From positions 12,846,368 through 12,910,367 of the forward strand of contig CM056721.1 in assembly GCA_029844215.1 (NCBI GenBank): 64,000 bases of DNA, read 5' to 3'. The number at the start of each line of letters is the position of its first letter. The first letter of the stretch is position 1. A program made the position numbers and the translations under genes. Of the stretch, positions 32,997-45,032 are shown one piece after another. The DNA comes from Przewalskia tangutica (Eukaryota; Streptophyta; Magnoliopsida; Solanales; Solanaceae). The notes beneath the pieces are model-generated. The model was not told the origin of the DNA. It searched no databases and was given only the letters and a program-made list of their open reading frames with translations.

Positions 32997-35900
32997 TGAT
33001 GCGCGTTTAGATGCACACACTTTAAACGCAAGTGCACGTTATCGTATCAAGTAGTATAGTCTTAGATAAGACCGAATATCGTCCTCTAGGATTAGGGTTC
33101 AAGTACCAACTATCTATTTTATAGTATCTATTTGGCGAATTAATACTTGATTGGTTGTTTATAACTAAGAATTTCAAAAGCTATTTAAATGTAAAGAATT
33201 ACTTCAGATGTGATGAGAATAGGGCTTCTATGTATCCTTACTATCCGCTTATGTTACTTGTTAATGCATTACTTATGGTGTTCTTCTTTTGGAGAAAGCA
33301 GGTTTACGAAATCGTTTTATACTCCCGTTAGGGTTATATAAACACTCAACCCCAGTATTGTTCCTTACCTAACTTTCGCTGATAAGGGTAACTCTATAGG
33401 AGGATTAAGCACAAAAACCTAGTTGACCGTCACGCACAATGCGCAAAATTAGGGTTGTTAAGCCTCTCATCAACGCTACAAATCTAATTGAGGTATTTTC
33501 ATCCCCAATTCAAGACCGTCACCCAACTTACGGCATATTCACAATCCTCCTTTTCGTATCGATTAGAAATCATATAGTGATAACTAGTTGTCGATTAGCT
33601 ACCAAGAATTCAACTCGATTATTGGATAGATCTCTCAATAAGAATAATAACCATAAGCATGCATTACTTTATAACATAAAGTTCAAGAATTCAACATAGA
33701 AAGCCTATAAGAGAATTAGTTCCTAGCCATGAATATGACAAGAACTAATTCAAAGTTCATCATGCAAAATCGAAATAAATAAAGGAAAGGAAAAAGAAAT
33801 TACTAAGCTAATGGTATCCAAACTCCAAGTCAAGAATCTTGAGTTGTGCAAGAAAGGAACCCCAAAGCGCCTAGGGTTCTCCTTATATAGTTTTAAAACG
33901 CCTCCTTCTTTTCCTTCCGTGCTGGCCCAAAAATCAGTCAAAAGACCTAATTTTTCCGCGTCGTGGCGCCACTGTCGGCGCGCCTAAAGTTCTGCAATAC
34001 TTGGTGTTTTGGCGCGCCCCGATATCTGTGCGAGGCGCATGGCCACTGCAACTCTGTGGCTTCCGGATGTTTAGGCGCCGCGCTGCTTTGGTCTCACGGT
34101 AGCCGTACTGGATCTTCTGCGAACCTTCACGAATAATAGGCGCGCCCTGCTGTCGGTGCGAGGCGCTACGCAGGTCTGGATTTCAGCCTCGTTTGCCACT
34201 TTCTCCGTTTTCAGCTCTAGTACCTCATCTTTTTCCCTCTTTTCGCTCCTTTTCCGCCATTTGGCCACTTTAACCATTTTGACTCAAAAGAAAGAAAAAC
34301 TATCCTAATACGACACTTTGTATGTACAAAACGGGACAAAAGACTAACTAGACTGACTCAAAAGGTGTATATAAAATACACCGATCAAATACCCCCGAAC
34401 TTAACCTTTGCTCGCCCTCGAGCAAAGATAGAAAGAAAGAAAGTAAAAGACTCAAAGAATGAAAGAATAACAGACTCACCGCCATTGATCACTTTTGCTG
34501 CATAGATGTTAACTAGAAAAACATGAAGGTTAGCAGAATAATATGCAGGAACATATAGCATGAAATTTTCAGCACACTAAACACATGAAGCTAAATATTT
34601 CGCAAACTCATATTCATCATGCTTAATGGAAGTCAATATACTAAATCATGCATATAAATTCAAGAATTCCTATGGCATGCTTACTTGCTATTCTCCACTA
34701 ATTCTGGATATGCATAAAAGAGATCTTCAGGACTTTGAGGGTTGTAATGTAGGCTTAGGTAGGGGTTGGTAAAGATGGGCATTTAGGCTCATTTTTCTGT
34801 ACCATACGCTCGTTGGCTTTTCAATTTTTCCCTTTTTCTTTTGATTCTTTCCTTCACTTCAATTCTATCTTTCCCCTCTTTTGTTTTGGGAGAGTGAAGT
34901 GTATTATACTAACAGGCACCCCCAAACTTAGGCTTTTGCCTCTTTCTTATTACTTTTCCATTGGGGTGCATCAAACTTGTTCACTCTTTTGTTTCTTCTT
35001 TTAACACAATGTACTCACTTTGAAACTTTTTACTTATGGCACAATTTATGGGAATATAGGGTGTCAAAGAAAAGTTTCAATTTTTAACTGATAATTGACT
35101 AGGGATATATTTTTAAAGTGCGGGATAGAAAAGAGGTAAGAATTGGCTATCAAAGAAATGCTGAGTCATCTCCCTAGCATGCATATCCTAATTATTTCGC
35201 CTCGAATAGCAAACAATCGTACACATAGGTTTTCAATCATTTAGTATGCCTGATTCAAGCATGAAACTCCAAATAGGCAGTTTTGTGAGTTTTTGGCATA
35301 TCTAACCTAGGTGTTTAAATAGTTGCTACAATTAGTTACATTATTTTACCTTACTTCACTAGGTGTTTCTAGCAACTACAGATACATGATCTTTGTGACA
35401 GCAATTATGACTCAAAACGAAAAAATTTGTGGTGACTCAAAATAAACAAAAAAATCAAAAAGAAGACTCGAATAAAACATAAAAATGAAACACATAAAAA
35501 CACCCCCAACTTAAATTACACATTGTCCCATGTGTAGACTCAAAGGAAAAACTAAAAGACAAAAAGACTTACGGTTTTTGGCTAAAATGGTGGTGGTGGC
35601 GGTGGATAGTGCTTAATTTCGTGAGGAGAGAGCCCGGTGTTTGATTTGGCGGTAGGGCTTTTGGATCAAAGTATTTTCCGAATTCTCTGCTGGACACCGC
35701 TGGCGCTTAAACTTCCGCACCTCTTGAGATCTTTCAGTGGCGCGCTTAAACTCTGCGCTCATCGAGTTTCATGCGCGCGGCTTTTATTCTGAGGAGCGCG
35801 GCGCTATCTGGCCCATTTTTCGATTTCACTGCGCGTCTCCTGGCGCGCATGGCTACCGCTGCGAAATCCTCGCTTTTCTTGCTTTATTTCCTGTGCACTA

Positions 35901-38900
35901 CCAATCACATCACAAAACACAAGACTCGAGGCCGGTAGATCGTTTCGAGACAAAAATAAAATAAACTTAAAGAGAAATTAAAATAACATAATTGAAAGCG
36001 TTGGGTTGCCTCCCAACAAGCGTATCTTTAACGTCTTTTAGCGGACGCAAGTTCCTTAGACTTACTAGCCAGGGTGGATTAAGTCCCCAACGATCCATTT
36101 CGCCACATTTGGCGTTTCCTTTTCTCCTTTTCTTTTAGCATTATCGGTAGTAAGGAGTTCCGGAACAATTACCTCATTTAGTGTCATCTCAGCAAACCAT
36201 GCTTGCTTTCTTGGGCTCATCACTCTTTGGTTGCATTGCAATGGCTCGCATGGGGGTTTGGTGGTGTTGATTGCAAAACACCCACTTACGCTTCTTGGCT
36301 CGATGGCGTGTTTAAAGACTTTAAACACCATCTCTTCGTTCTCCACTCTTAGCGTTAGCTCTCCTCTTTCAACGTCAATCAAGGCTCTGCAGTTCTAGGA
36401 ATGGCCTCCCAATATGATCGGATTTGCATCTTCTTCCATATCGAATGAGGAAATCTGCGGGAAAGAAAAATTTCCTACGCTTTCACAATCACATCCTCGA
36501 TCTTCCTCGTGGATGAACCATCTGTCGGCTAGTTGCAGACTCACGGTGGTGGTTTGGCTTCTCCTAACTCGATCTTTTGAAAGCGATAGAGGCGTCAAAT
36601 TTATACTCGCCTAAATCACACAAGACTTCTGCAAGTCACCCCGCCTGTGCATGGTAGTGTAAAGCTTCCAGTCCTTTAGCTTTGGTGGCAATTTCTTTTG
36701 TAAGATAGCACTACACTCTTCTTAGTGCTACTATCTCATATTCTCGCTTCTCTTTTCCCCAAGATTTATTTCATGAACTTGAAATAAGATTGCATCTGCT
36801 ACATATCCTATATAATCGGTATGTTGATGTGCAACTTCCTTAATAACTCCAAGAATTTGGAATATTGTTTATCGTCCGCCTTACTTTGTAATCTCTGGGG
36901 AAAGGAATCTTTTATACTCCTTCTCGGAGTTTTCTCTATCATTGGCTAGGTTCACCCTTATCTTTTCTAACTCGCTTCCTCAACTATTGGGCGAAATTTT
37001 GTTGCTCAATTGTTTTCCACTTCTCAGCTGCGCCTTACATTGCTCCTGATTTACCTCGGTATTGCTGCAATGTCCCGCATGGCTTTGATGTTTGCTTTGC
37101 TCATTTGCCCTACTGTGTTTCCAAGTTTACGAGCGAGGATCTAGATTCTGTTATAAAGCTGCGTGCAGGCGTTGGCGAAGTCTTTGTCATGCATGCTTTA
37201 AGCTCATCCGGTTTTCTTCTTGACACAGTGCGTTAATTTGTTGAGGGGGCTTGAGTGAAGAAATTGATTCTGCTTCGGTTACGCATCGGCCTATCTTGGT
37301 CTGCTGCCACGATATTGGTTCTGTTGGCCAGATGCTGATTTTCTTGGCCCCAGTGCGATTTTCTTGCCCGATCTCCTTTTCATGAGAAGTTTGGGTGATT
37401 CCTCCACCCTGGATTATAAGTGTTTGAGTAGGGGTTGTTCTGTTGCCTCTGGTAGCTACTCGCTTGACACTCGCTGCTCCATTGGGATGTTGTTGGGATC
37501 ATGAAGGACCTATCAAATGTATGTGGCCGCCATATCTCACGATTTTAGGCGATTGCGGCAAAGATTCATCGACCGAGTATGTTGCTGCAATTGTTTCGCT
37601 AGAAGAGCCACATGCGTTCAAGCGGCAATAGCATCTACTTCATGGACCCGCGATTCTTCTCCCACTGGTTGCCTCTCTTGACATGGTTGTTAGTGGCCAT
37701 ATCTTCTAATAACTCGTGGGCGTCGTGGTCGTTTTCTCATGAATGCTCCACTGCGCTGCATCTATGATGGTTACGGTTGTCTTGCTCGGCCAGTTGTAGA
37801 AAATATGAACCAAGTTCCACAACTCAATGCAATGGTGTGGACACTTCCTCTGTAGATCCTCGAATCTCTCCCATGCTTCATATAAGGACTCCATCACCGA
37901 TAGAAGTTGTTCAACTCCTCTTAATTTTCTCGCTTACAGGTGGAAAGAACTTGGCTAGGAATTTACGTGCCACCGTGCCATGTAAATATCGAATCGGTGG
38001 CGGGAATTCAACCATACTTTTGCTCTATCCACGAGTGAGAAGGGAAAGAGCCTCAACTGACGGCATCATCGATGAACGCCGTTATATTCGAAAGTGTACA
38101 TAGCTCCAAGAAATTTGCTATGCGTATGTGGATCCTCAGATGGCGATCCTCCGAATCGCGATCAGGCCGCACCATGCTCGTAATCATTGGTTTTATCTCG
38201 AAATTGTTGCTTATCAGTAGGAGCCTAATGCAAGTCTGTGCTCCATTCACTCTTGGTAACACATAATCTCCCAGACTTCTTTCTGGCTGGATTCGAACTC
38301 TATCCTCCATATCTATTGGCACTTGCTGAGGATCTCCTGGGTTAAGTTGATTTTCACCTAACCCTTCTCTCATCCTGTTATTGTTGGGAGCACCGTCCAT
38401 TTCTATCAACGTTGCAATTCGCTGATTCTTTCTGTTCTGTTTGCAGGCTTTCTCAATTTTCGGATTGAAGGGAACAAGAGTGTCAGCTCCTCTTCTCCTT
38501 CGCATAAACTGATATCCTGAGAAAGATCAAAAACAAACAAAGAATCACGGCACCCTGATTTTCGTAGAAACTAAAAAAAATAAAAAAATAAAAAATTAAA
38601 TCCAAATTAGAAATTAAAAATAGATAATTTGATATTGAACTATTGCCTAATCCCCGGCAACGGCGCCAAAAACTTGATGCGCGAAAAGATGCACACACTT
38701 TAAACGCAAGTGCACGTTATCGTATCAAGTAGTATAGTCTTAGATAAGACCGAATATCGTCCTCTAGGATTAGGGTTCAAGTACCAACTATCTATTTTAT
38801 AGTATCTATTTGGCGAATTAATACTTGATTGGTTGTTTATAACTAAGAATTTCAAAAGCTATTTAAATGTAAAGAATTACTTCAGATGTGATGAGAATAG

Positions 38901-40050
38901 GGCTTCTATGTATCCTTACTATCCGCTTATGTTACTTGTTAATGCATTACTTATGGTGTTCTTCTTTTGGAGAAAGCAGGTTTACGAAATCGTTTTATAC
39001 TCCCGTTAGGGTTATATAAACACTCAACCCCAGTATTGTTCCTTACCTAACTTTCGCTGATAAGGGTAACTCTATAGGAGGATTAAGCACAAAAACCTAG
39101 TTGATCACACGCACAATGCGCAAAATTAGGGTTGTTAAGCCTCTCATCAACGCTACAAATCTAATTGAGGTATTTTCATCCCCAATTCAAGACCGTACCC
39201 AACTTACAAAGATATTCACAATCCTCCTTTCGTAACTGATTAGAAATCATATAGTGATAACTAGTTGTCAATTAGCTACCAAAAATTCAACTCAATTATT
39301 GGATAGATCTCTCAATAAGAATAATAACCATAAGCATGCATTACTTTATAACATAAAGTTCAAGAATTCAACATAGAAAGCCCTATAAGAGAATTAGTTC
39401 TAGCCATGAATATGACAAGAACTAATTCAAAGTTCATCATGCAAAACCAAATAAATAAAGGAAAGGAAAAGAAATTACTAAGCTAATGGTATCCAAACTC
39501 CAAGTCAAGAATCTTGAGTTGTGCAAGAAAGGAACCCCAAAAGCGCCTAGGTTCTCCTTATATAGTTTTAAAACGCCTCCTTCTTTTCCTTCCAGTTCTG
39601 GCCCAAAATCAAAAGACCTAATTTTTCCGCGTCGGCGCGTGGCCTCGGCGCGCGGCTAAAGTTCTGCAATACCGGGTGTTTTGGCGCGCGGCCGATATCT
39701 GTCACGAGGCGCCATGGCTGCAACTCATGTGGCTTCTCGGATGTTTAGGCGCCGCGGCGCTGAATCTTCTGCAGCTTCTCTGAATATTAGGCGCCGCGGC
39801 CCTGCTGTCAGGCTGCAGGAGGCGCCGCGGCGCAGGTCTGGATTTCAGCCTCGTTTTGCCACTTTCTCCGTTTTCAGCTCTAGTACCTCCTCTTTTTCCC
39901 TCTTTTCGCTCCTTTTCCGCCATTTGGCCACTTTAACCATTTTGACTCAAAAGAAAGAAAAACTATCCTAATACGACACTTTGTATGTACAAAACGGGAC
40001 AAAAGACTAACTAGACTGACTCAAAAGGTGTATATAAAATACACCGATCA
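32997..40050 (-). mobile_element. Non-autonomous Athila/Tat-like Gypsy element inside right chromovirus LTR
   Basis: The element is 7054 bp with LTRs at 32997-34387 and 38675-40050 and the same ATATT target duplication (32992-32996, 40051-40055). The minus-strand primer site is intact: the plus strand at 38651-38668 reads TCCCCGGCAACGGCGCCA, the 3' end of plant tRNA-Asp, so the element would be primed by tRNA-Asp. The content otherwise equals the left copy. Confidence 0.88.
36060..38530 (-). pseudogene. Athila/Tat-like gag and protease remnants (right copy)
   Basis: The same domain order as in the left copy: RIANFLELCTLSNI (about 38120), SLYEAWERFEDLQRKCPHH (about 37890-37835), EEDANPIILGG (about 36440), and VERGELTLRVENEEMVFKVF (about 36375-36315). 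Different breaks occur here than in the left copy, so the two disrupted copies complement one another in places. Confidence 0.75.
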
Positions 40051-41080
40051 ATATTCCCCACAGATTAGTACAGTTTTACGTTTGGCGTCTGCCTCTTACG
40101 GATTAAGCGAATCCGAGGCAGCAACTTCAAACTACAATAACTCTCAACTCGTAAGTCCGTTTTAATAAATCTTTATATATATCTGTCCGTAACAGAGAGA
40201 CTTACAACCATGGAAATTTTCATATAATTCTAATAAGTAAAACTCAATAAAAACAGTCCGTAATTATGTCTTTCCGAATTTCGACCAAATCTAAGGCAGA
40301 AACTTTGAACTATGATAAATTTCAAACCGTACGTCCATTTTACCTCATTTTTTGTTCTATATGATCATATTAGAGAGGTGTACAATTCCTCCGAATTTCA
40401 TCAAATTCTAACAATTATAACTCAGTGAGAACAGTTCGTAAAGTTCATGACGCAACTAGTTGTCTAAACAATCAAAAGTTCAATATTTCTTTTCAACACT
40501 CAATTCTTATTCTAACATGTATTGAACTAAAAATAAAGGATGTTACCAAGAATTTCTGAGTGAGAAAACTCACCTTGTAAGTGTGAAAAAGATTGTGGTT
40601 CGGTTGCTACAAGTGGTCCTTGCTCCTTAGTGTTCCCTAATTTTCTTGTTCTCCTTCCTCCCTTGATATTTTCTTGATTTTTTTCCTTCTTGTTCACTTG
40701 TTTTTTTCTGATTTTCTAACCTTTATGTTATGTCATTTGTTTGTGTGTAAATACAATGTATAAATGAAGGAGTTTTCTATAACTTATGGGAGGTGAAAAA
40801 CCAAAAGATTGAAGGGAAATGAAAAGGGGGGGAAGGGTAAAGGAAGGACGTGCATATTCCTATCTGCATCTTCATTTTTTTTTTCTTTTGTTTCTTTTGT
40901 TTTGTTTTTTTGTTTTTGTTTTCTTATTTTCATTTTATCTATCTATTTTATCCAACTTTAACACTAACTCTATCCCATGCAATTTATTCTTTGTTTTCTT
41001 CTATATATATATATATATATATTTATTAACCCAACCACAACTATATATTATTATTTTTTTTTTCCGGATTTTACAGTCCC

Positions 41081-41732
41081 GCACCCGCTCCAATTGGGGC
41101 GGGTATGGGGGATGGTTTGGTGGGTGGTGGGGCGGGTATGGGTATCAAAAGTGCTACCCGCCATGGGTAGTGGGGCGGGGGTGGATTTCATATAAGACCC
41201 GCCCCGCCCCGCTACCCGCACTGTACCCACACTGACCGTACCCGCACCGCCCATATCCGTATCATCTATTAGTTTAATTAGGCTATTTACTAATTTATTT
41301 GGCCCTTTCTTGATTTAAAATGTGACTTGAGCTAACCCGCACCGTAATGCACCACGTTTCTTTTTCTTATTCTCTTTGTTCTCCTTTTTTTGTTAAATAT
41401 TTTCATCTTTACTGTTTTTTAATATTCATAATATTTTGGCAAGGTTTAGACTTGATATTCGATACACCATAGTGGAAAGGTTCCTTTTTTTTTCCTTTTT
41501 CTTATATAACTTTCATTTTGGTGACTAAAACAATTGCTAGACATTATTTGAGCATTTTATTAATGGATACCCGTCGGATAAGTGGGTATCCGCGTGAAAT
41601 AAGTGGGGCGGGGGCGGGTGGAAGAATTACTACCTATGATGGGTGGTGGGGCGGGGGTGGGGATGTGTTTTAGGTGGTGGGTACGGGTATGGGATACCCT
41701 TCCGCCCCGCCCCACCCCCGGTGACATCCCTA
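41081..41732. other. Body and right end of the hAT-like element
   Basis: Two GC-rich arrays of CCCGC/GGGCGGG words (41081-41245 and 41590-41730) flank an AT-rich centre. There is no coding capacity. GC-rich subterminal repeats of this type are common in small plant hAT relatives. Confidence 0.6.
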
Positions 41733-42880
41733 GAAAGCGATTAATACGTCGATCGCTGGGTTCACCCATCAGTGATTCCTCACTATGTGTGCCGTCTCCG
41801 TAAGTCACTATATGGCCTGAAACAGGCTCCCCGTGCGTGATATGATCGTTTTTCCAGGTATATCTTGCAGATTGAGTTTGTATGCAGCAAGAGTGATACA
41901 TCACTCTTCATTTTTCATCGATGTAGTAGCATTGCTTACTTATTACTGTACGTGGATGATATTGTTCTAACTGTCTCCTCAGATAGATTGAAAAATGAGA
42001 TTATTGTCTTGCTTAAGTCCGAATTTGCAATGACTGATTTGGGAAAGCTGAGTTATTTCTTGGGGATATCAGTGACCAGGTCTGCCAATCACATGTTCTT
42101 GTGTCAGCGTAAGTATGCAGAGGAGATAATGTACAGGGCTAATATGGCGAATCGCAAAGTTATGCCTACTCCAGTCGATTCGAAATCTAAGCTCAGTGCT
42201 ATGGATTGTGCTCCAGTCTATCTTCCTACTCTGTATAGGAGTTTTGCAGGTGCACTTCAGTATCTCACATTTACCAGGCCAGACATAGCTTATGTTGTTC
42301 AGCAGGTGTGCCTATTCATGCATTCCCCCAGGGAGTCTCATTTCACTGCTCTTAAGCGTATCATTCGATACATTAAGGGTACTTTTGATTATGATTTGCA
42401 CCTATACCCCTCTGCGCCAAACAGATTGCTCTCATATACGTATTGGGCAGAGTGTCCGGACACTCGACGCTCCACCTCCGGCTTTTGTGTTTTCTTAGGG
42501 GACAATCTGATTTATTAGTACGCGAGGCAGCTACCTATCTAGATCGGTCTGAGGCCGAGTGCAGAGGTGTTGCAAATGTAGTAGGCGAGATTTGTTGGCT
42601 CAGAACTTCTTATTAGAACTTGGTGTCCTGCGTCGACATCTATTGTGTACTGTGATAACATCTCTGTCATCTATTTGTTTCATAATCCGGTTCAGCATCA
42701 GCGAACCAAGTTGAGATAGACCTACACTTTGTTCGTGAGAAAGTTGTTCTAGGCCATGTCAGAGTGTTACATGTTCCATCATCCTATCAGTATGCTATAT
42801 TTACCAAAGGACTTCCCAGACAGTTGTTTCTTGACATCAGATCCAGTCTCAGCGCCCGACTTCCTCCCGCTCCGACTGAG
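41733..42880 (+). pseudogene. Outer copia reverse transcriptase C-terminal half and RNase H
   Basis: This resumes the RT cut at 16715. GFTH is followed by a damaged stretch, then AYLLLYVDDIVLT (catalytic YVDD near 41950), LGKLSYFLGI, RKYAEEIM and TRPDIAYVV. RNase H continues in broken frames (ECRGVANVVGEI-like near 42555, FTKGL-like near 42805). The open part is 41865-42518. Confidence 0.88.
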
Positions 42881-42886
42881 GGGGTG

Positions 42887-43093
42887 TGTAAACGTGTAAA
42901 TATAGGAAACAATATATTCTCTACCCATAATTAGAATATTTCCATATATTGTGTAAATATAATTATGGTAAGACTAGGATTCCTCTTTTGTATAGGTTTA
43001 GGATTCCTATTGTATAAGGGATGAATATTGTACTATATATATATACCTTGATATTAATGGAAGACTCTCAAGGAAGATTAATATCATCTTACA
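42887..43093 (+). repeat. 3' LTR of outer copia element
   Basis: A 207-bp LTR preceded by the polypurine stretch GAGGGGG near 42878 and followed by the CTTCT target duplication. It has a TATATATATA insert relative to the left LTR. Confidence 0.92.
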
Positions 43094-43098
43094 CTTCT

Positions 43099-44040
43099 AA
43101 ACTAGGGGATTTAGAAGGGAAAAAAAATGTCATACTTGAGATTTCAACTTTTGACATAAGGTAACTTTTGACCGCTTTAATTATCGCTATATTAGAATTT
43201 CTCCTAATGGCAAGTGGATTTATCAATTTAGGTATAATAAAAAAAAAAATACTTTTACCCTATTTATATAGTTACTCCCGTAGTTCTTTAAAAATGAATG
43301 ACATATTTTTATATTTTATCGACAAAAACTTTTGTAGTCGCACAAATATTATGGCATTTTAAGACCATGAGTTTTAAATTTCTTATAGTTGTGCAAATGG
43401 TTTGACATATTTAAGATTACAAGTTTTAATTTTTTTTATTTTTTTACTAAATTTTATATCAAGTCAAGTTATGATAATAAAGTAAAATAGAATGAACTAA
43501 AATTTATCAAATAGATTTAAATTAACCCTTTCACTAGCTCTGCGTCTACCAAATAGAATAGTCCAATTAGGCAATTACGTGAGAGTTGTTATAAGAATTA
43601 AAAGAAACTTTACTAGAGATGCCAATAGGTACTTGCTAATGTGCTTTATCATGTCAATGTCAACGCATTATTATATACTTCTTCTGTACTAAAATATTTA
43701 TCACATTAGATTTTTCAAGAGTTAAATTATATAAATTTTGACTAAACTCGAAATATATTTTTTCATTATATTATTATGATAAGAATTGTAACTTATATAG
43801 TATTTTTCGTATAGTTTTCACATATCTAAATTTTAATTTTAAAATATTAAATTAATATAATTTAATTTAACTTTGAAATTTAGTCAATTTAATTTTAAAA
43901 AAATATGTCTAATATTTTGAAACCCGACTATCAAAATAAGAAAATAAACAAACACATAGTACAACGTGTGGTACTTTGAGTTATCATTTGTCCAAAAACC
44001 CATGAAGGGTGAATTTTAACGTGTTGTCTACGTCTCACCA
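43099..44040. repeat. AT-rich intergenic stretch with possible mariner-type MITE relics
   Basis: No gene is seen. Two segments recall decayed CTCCGTCC-type MITEs: one near 43270-43500 (ACTCCCGTAGTTCTTTAAAA, ATGACATA) and one near 43676-43950 (ACTTCTTCTGTACTAAAATA and, at the far end, AATATTTTGAAAC). Termini are too worn to define. Confidence 0.35.
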
Positions 44041-44043
44041 TTA

Positions 44044-45029
44044 AATCATCTCCCGCGGAGGACATTGTCTTCGATAATTACACACATCATGAGATAATTT
44101 GAATGACATGTTGACGTAGAAATAATTGGAAACTATTGAATATATATGAGATAATTTTGTCACGTGGAGACAATGGCTCCTGCTAGAGAAGGAGAAGGAG
44201 ACAATGTCTGCGTCGAACGGCGATGTGCGATTGCATTGCAGAATTCATTTTTCACCGCAACTTTAATTGCTGTTTTTGACTAATAATTTGACCGAATTAA
44301 AAAAAACACCAATTTTTTTTATTTTTCAAGATCTATAAAAAGAGACTAAGTTTACTTCATTTGGACACCGAAATATTTTGGCTATTTTCTCCAAATTTCT
44401 ATCTTCTTTCAAATTATTTGTTATTTTTTTTAATATGGATCCTAATCAAAATTTTAATCTTCCACCAAATTTTATATTTTCTAACCAACTACAAAATCTC
44501 AATATTCAACATCCACAAAATTCTCAAAATATGTCATCCAATTTTCAAATGTCATATATGATGCCAACTAATTTTGATATGCAATATCCGTATAACAGAA
44601 AAAATTGGAATTTGGCAAAAGTTAACAACCGAAAATTAATTTTCAATTTGTGATTTTAATATTATCAATGTTTTAGTGTGTTTTTGATAAATTAGATGAT
44701 TAATTTATCTTCATTAATAAAATCATGTATTGTTGTGTTTTAATATTATAATAAATTTGATAAGTGTCAAAATTAAATGAACATAAGTAATTTATAATTT
44801 TATTATTATATGCGTAATAATATGAATTACAAGAATAATGTCATATACAAAATAGAAAATGAGATAGAATGAATATATATGGTGGGGTATATGTATTGAT
44901 GTTGAGGAAAGAGAAAATGAATTATTTTATGAAATATCTCCTGTTGTGGAGTGTATGTGATAAATGAATATATTTGATGATATGACAGAAGATAAAAGTG
45001 ATTTCAATTATCTCCTGCTGGAGATGGTC
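44044..45029 (+). mobile_element. PIF/Harbinger-like non-autonomous element
   Basis: The ends AATCATCTCC...GGAGATGGTC are degenerate inverted repeats flanked by the trinucleotide TTA (44041-44043, 45030-45032), the target size of PIF/Harbinger. Inside, the ATG near 44435 opens MDPNQNFNLPPNF with Asn/Gln/Pro-rich sequence, like the start of the Myb-like accessory protein of plant Harbinger elements. It ends near 44650, and no transposase was seen. The assignment is inference from termini, target size and this N-terminal similarity. Confidence 0.5.
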
Positions 45030-45032
45030 TTA

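Larger units (their letters stand above)
16756..41075 (-). mobile_element. 24.3-kb Tekay/Del-like chromovirus with another retrotransposon inside each LTR
   Basis: Termini TGTCACGCCCC (16756) and GGATTTTACA (41075) are flanked by a perfect GTCCC target duplication (16751-16755 and 41076-41080). On the coding (minus) strand the 5' LTR is 41075-31279 and the 3' LTR is 26482-16756. The primer site TGGTATCAAAGCCAGG lies just inside the 5' LTR (about 31260-31276), one mismatch from the initiator tRNA-Met complement. The internal region is 4.8 kb and holds gag, protease, RT, RNase H, integrase and a chromodomain-like tail, the order of chromoviruses. Each LTR would be only about 2.7 kb without its ~7-kb passenger. 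Reading frames carry stops and shifts. Confidence 0.9.
31279..41075 (-). repeat. Chromovirus 5' LTR (right copy) with embedded Athila/Tat-like element
   Basis: A 9797-bp copy made of LTR 31279-32996, the nested element 32997-40050, and LTR 40051-41075. It has the same order, passenger site and ATATT duplication as the left copy. Small differences cluster at short C/T/G-rich words. Confidence 0.9.
16716..41732. mobile_element. hAT-like non-autonomous TIR element, interrupted by the chromovirus
   Basis: The left end AAGGGATGTCAGTGGGGCGGG and the inverted right end at about 41700-41732 (reads TAGGGATGTCACC on the minus strand) form terminal inverted repeats. GC-rich GGGGCGGG arrays lie just inside both ends. 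Left flank GAAACAGT (16708-16715) and right flank GAAAGCGA (41733-41740) look like a damaged 8-bp target duplication, the size hAT elements make. Removing the element joins the copia RT frame sensibly. Without its nested passenger it is about 0.7 kb and encodes nothing recognisable. The boundary is uncertain by 1-2 bases. Confidence 0.7.
14953..43093 (+). mobile_element. Outer Ty1/copia element, split by a 25-kb nested insertion and lacking PR-INT
   Basis: LTRs at 14953-15144 and 42887-43093 begin TGTAAACGTG and end ATCTTACA. A perfect target duplication CTTCT lies at 14948-14952 and 43094-43098. The right LTR has an extra TA-rich piece near 43040. The primer site TGGTATCAAGAGTC starts at 15145. 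Without the nested DNA the element is only about 3.1 kb: gag runs almost directly into the RT N-terminal region, and no protease or integrase motif lies between. The RT is cut after DLRET at about 16715 and resumes near 41733. It lies about 0.9 kb upstream of the receptor kinase start codon. Confidence 0.92.

Noticed and set aside
38651..38668. Exact 3' end of tRNA-Asp, possible tRNA gene
   Set aside because: Only the last 18 nt are present and they sit 6 nt from an LTR on the strand expected for a primer site. There is no cloverleaf upstream.
41560..41904. Minus-strand frame across the hAT-like right end
   Set aside because: It reads GC-rich TIR repeats and then copia RT antisense; there is no domain.
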